DNA from: Proteobacteria bacterium UBA5122
GTDB taxonomy: Bacteria > Pseudomonadota > Gammaproteobacteria > Tenderiales > Tenderiaceae
DNA: 24,251 nt
Direction of reading: 5' to 3'
Assembly: GCA_002415485.1 (NCBI GenBank)
Contig: DHYU01000078.1
Location: 16,376-40,626, forward strand
Position 1 is the first letter of the stretch. Each line of letters begins with the position of its first letter. The notes under the pieces are model-generated. The model did no database searches and was not told the origin of the DNA. It saw only the letters and a program-made list of their open reading frames with translations. A program made the translations under genes and the position numbers. Of this stretch, positions 22,098 to 24,251 are shown in pieces.

Positions 22098-22568
22098 ATG
22101 AACATAAATGCTACCCTGATAGGGCAATCTATCGCTTTCTTCGTGTTCGTGTGGTTCACAATGAAGTTCGTGTGGCCACCGATCATGGCAGCGCTGGAAG
22201 CGCGCAAGAAGCAGATTGCTGATGGTCTTGCTGCTGCCGAGCGTGGTAAGCATGAGCAGGAGCTGGCCGAAAAGGCCGCCAAGGAAAAGATTGCCGAAGC
22301 CAAGCAACAAGCCGCAGATATCATTTCTATGGCACAGAAACGTGCCAACGAAATCGTTGAAGAGTCTAAGGACAAAGCCCGCGTTGAGGGTGATCGTCTG
22401 CTGACTGCGGCCAATGCTGAGATCGAGCAAGAAGTTAACCGCGCCAAAGAGCATCTGCGTGGTCAGGTCGTTGACTTGGCTGTGTCTGGTGCAGGGCGTA
22501 TCCTTAATAAAGAGATCGATGCCAAGGCACACGAAGCTCTAATTAAGGACCTGGTTGCCCAGATATAA
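22098..22568 (+). CDS. atpF: F0F1 ATP synthase subunit b
   Basis: Subunit b forms the dimeric peripheral stalk. The 156 residues start with one membrane helix (MNINATLIGQSIAFFVFVWF) and continue as a long charged coiled coil (about 30-125) rich in Lys, Glu and Ala. The C-terminal GRILNKEIDAKAHEALIKDL contacts subunit delta. Length and sequence match the E. coli protein; there is no second b' gene. AAGG lies 7 bases before the ATG at 22098. Confidence 0.97.
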   Translation: MNINATLIGQSIAFFVFVWFTMKFVWPPIMAALEARKKQIADGLAAAERGKHEQELAEKAAKEKIAEAKQQAADIISMAQKRANEIVEESKDKARVEGDRLLTAANAEIEQEVNRAKEHLRGQVVDLAVSGAGRILNKEIDAKAHEALIKDLVAQI

Positions 22569-22578
22569 GGTCTAGACT

Positions 22579-23115
22579 ATGGCGGAAAATACCACAATCG
22601 CACGCCCCTATGCCGAGGCCGTCTTCAAGCTGGCTCAGGAACAGGGTGATCTGAAGGGTTGGTCGGCCAAGCTGCAGCTTCTCGCTGCAGTGGTTGCCGA
22701 TGCCGAAATGGCAGCAATTATTGCCAGCCCTAAGGTGGCCAAGGATCAGCTGAACAAGTTGATCATTGACATCTGTGGCGACAAACTCGACGCAGGTGGC
22801 AAGAATCTCGTAAACCTTCTGGTGGCAAATGGTCGTATCAGTGTTGCGGCTGAAATCGCTGCACTCTACGAAGTGTCACGCGCTGAGGCTGAAGGTAGCG
22901 TAGAGGCTGAGGCCATCTCCGCCATGCCTTTGACCGAGGAACAGCAAAAGGCCATTACGGCAGCACTCACACGTCGCCTCGGGCGTAACGTTGAGCTGGT
23001 CTGCAAGGTCGACAAAAGTCTGCTCGGTGGCGCGATTGTTCGCTCCGGCGACTTGGTGATCGATGGCTCAGCCGTTAGCCGCCTGTCGCAGCTTGCCAAG
23101 GCAATGTTGCCCTAA
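22579..23115 (+). CDS. atpH: F0F1 ATP synthase subunit delta
   Basis: Delta joins the top of F1 to the b stalk. The 178 residues have the N-terminal helical bundle (ENTTIARPYAEAVFKLAQEQ, then ...LVNLLVANGRISVAAEIAALYE) and the conserved C-terminal LLGGAIVRSGDLVIDGSAVS (about residues 149-168). The Shine-Dalgarno AAGG (22567-22570) overlaps the atpF stop, eight bases before the ATG, so translation is probably coupled to atpF. Confidence 0.97.
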   Translation: MAENTTIARPYAEAVFKLAQEQGDLKGWSAKLQLLAAVVADAEMAAIIASPKVAKDQLNKLIIDICGDKLDAGGKNLVNLLVANGRISVAAEIAALYEVSRAEAEGSVEAEAISAMPLTEEQQKAITAALTRRLGRNVELVCKVDKSLLGGAIVRSGDLVIDGSAVSRLSQLAKAMLP

Positions 23116-23142
23116 AACGAATCGATATAGAGGACGAATGTA

Positions 23143-24251
23143 ATGCAACTCAATCCCGCAGAGATCAGTGATCTGATCAAATCGCGTATCAAGAGTTTCG
23201 AGGCTGTTGCCGAGGCCCGCACTGAGGGTACAGTAGTCAGCCTGATGGATGGTATCGCGCGCATCCACGGCATGTCTGATGTCATGGCCGGCGAAATGCT
23301 TGAGTTCCCAGGCAACACCTACGGTATGGCTCTGAACTTGGAGCGTGATTCTGTTGGTGCAGTAATCTTGGGTCCTTACCAGCATCTGGCTGAAGGTGAC
23401 ACTGTAAAGTGCACCGGCCGTATCCTGGAAGTTCCTACCGGTCCAGAATTGATGGGTCGTGTAGTTGATGCACTGGGTAACCCGATCGACGGCAAAGGCC
23501 CAATCAACACCAAGCAGACCTCTCCTATCGAGAAGGTTGCTCCTGGCGTACTGTGGCGTAAGTCTGTTGACCAGCCTGTTCCAACCGGTATCAAGGCAAT
23601 CGACGCCATGGTGCCAATCGGTCGTGGTCAGCGTGAGCTGATTATCGGTGACCGTCAGACTGGTAAGACTGCTGTTGCTATTGATGCGATCATCAACCAG
23701 AAGGGTACAGGCATCAAGTGTATCTACGTTGCCATCGGTCAGAAGGCTTCTTCTATCGCCAACGTGGTTCGCAAGCTGGAAGAGAACGGCGCACTGGAGC
23801 ACACCATTATCGTTGCTGCGACTGCGTCTGACTCAGCAGCCCTGCAGTTCATTGCCCCTTACGCTGGTTGCGCGATGGGTGAATACTTCCGTGACAACGG
23901 TCAGGACGCCCTGATCGTATACGATGACTTGACCAAACAGGCTTGGGCATACCGTCAGGTTTCCCTGCTGCTGCGTCGTCCGCCAGGCCGTGAAGCCTAT
24001 CCAGGTGACGTTTTCTACATCCACTCACGTCTGCTGGAGCGTGCTGCTCGTGTAAACGTTGATTATGTAGAGCGTTACACCAATGGCGCCGTGAAGGGCA
24101 AGACCGGTTCTCTGACCGCCCTGCCAATCATCGAAACCCAGGCGGGTGACGTTTCTGCATTCGTTCCGACCAACGTAATCTCTATTACCGATGGTCAGAT
24201 CTTCCTGGAAACCGACCTTTTCAACTCTGGTATCCGTCCTGCGATCAACGC
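23143..24251 (+). CDS. atpA: F0F1 ATP synthase subunit alpha, N-terminal 369 codons
   Basis: Alpha carries the non-catalytic nucleotide sites of F1. The frame runs off the end of the window after 369 codons and two bases, of about 513 expected. The ATG at 23143 has AGAGGA eight bases upstream. An overlapping ATG at 23138 is followed at once by a stop. The start MQLNPAEISDLIKSRI matches the family. The Walker A GDRQTGKT lies at 169-176, the same positions as in E. coli. Other matches are PIGRGQRELIIGDR, LLLRRPPGREAYPGDVFY and SAFVPTNVISITDGQIFLE. The rest of the operon (atpG, D, C) is expected downstream. Confidence 0.98.
   Translation, partial: MQLNPAEISDLIKSRIKSFEAVAEARTEGTVVSLMDGIARIHGMSDVMAGEMLEFPGNTYGMALNLERDSVGAVILGPYQHLAEGDTVKCTGRILEVPTGPELMGRVVDALGNPIDGKGPINTKQTSPIEKVAPGVLWRKSVDQPVPTGIKAIDAMVPIGRGQRELIIGDRQTGKTAVAIDAIINQKGTGIKCIYVAIGQKASSIANVVRKLEENGALEHTIIVAATASDSAALQFIAPYAGCAMGEYFRDNGQDALIVYDDLTKQAWAYRQVSLLLRRPPGREAYPGDVFYIHSRLLERAARVNVDYVERYTNGAVKGKTGSLTALPIIETQAGDVSAFVPTNVISITDGQIFLETDLFNSGIRPAIN

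Overview
The window reads as a chromosomal segment of a gammaproteobacterium. The block mnmG-rsmG-parA-parB-atpIBEFHA is the classic origin-proximal arrangement of that class, and MnmG, RsmG, AtpB, AtpA, GreB and TmcA all look like close relatives of their E. coli counterparts. Most of the DNA is G+C-rich (44 of 60 bases in 16561-16620). Genus or family cannot be fixed by eye; a free-living, Chromatiales-like organism is a guess.

Left part (1-4327, + strand): the tail of a DsbA/FrnE-like thioredoxin-fold protein; a tightly packed trio of a DUF898/YjgN membrane protein, an M48 metallopeptidase and a YhbQ-like GIY-YIG protein; a hemerythrin-domain protein; and an unrecognised membrane protein with an acidic linker. 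A strong bidirectional hairpin terminator (about 4346-4373) separates this part from the next, which runs the other way.

Middle (4393-9037, - strand): an exported Tim44-like membrane protein; a radical SAM protein with an N-terminal B12-binding-like domain, directly behind an exported DUF2059-like protein that has a good promoter with repeated sites; an NYN-domain (LabA-like) putative RNase; and a small orphan protein with an extremely acidic Asp/Met tail. Then tmcA (+) meets a - strand cluster greB / DUF5329 (YfeK-like) / recQ tail to tail, with a 26-base coding overlap between tmcA and greB. RecQ carries an extra C-terminal helix-turn-helix module and may be translated from a leaderless mRNA.

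Between recQ and mnmG sits one visibly AT-rich gene (19 G+C of 60 bases at 14821-14880) for a KAP-family P-loop NTPase. It looks horizontally acquired and is the best candidate in the window for an undescribed, possibly phage-defence-related function.

Right part (16046-24251, + strand): mnmG and rsmG (tRNA and 16S rRNA modification) overlap by one base. parA follows, with a 14-base perfect palindrome in its leader, then parB (chromosome segregation), a probable terminator, and a well-formed sigma70-type promoter for the ATP synthase operon atpI-B-E-F-H-A. The window ends inside atpA. No tRNA, rRNA, insertion sequence, CRISPR array, canonical parS site or DnaA-box cluster was seen, and no gene-free stretch exceeds 300 bases.
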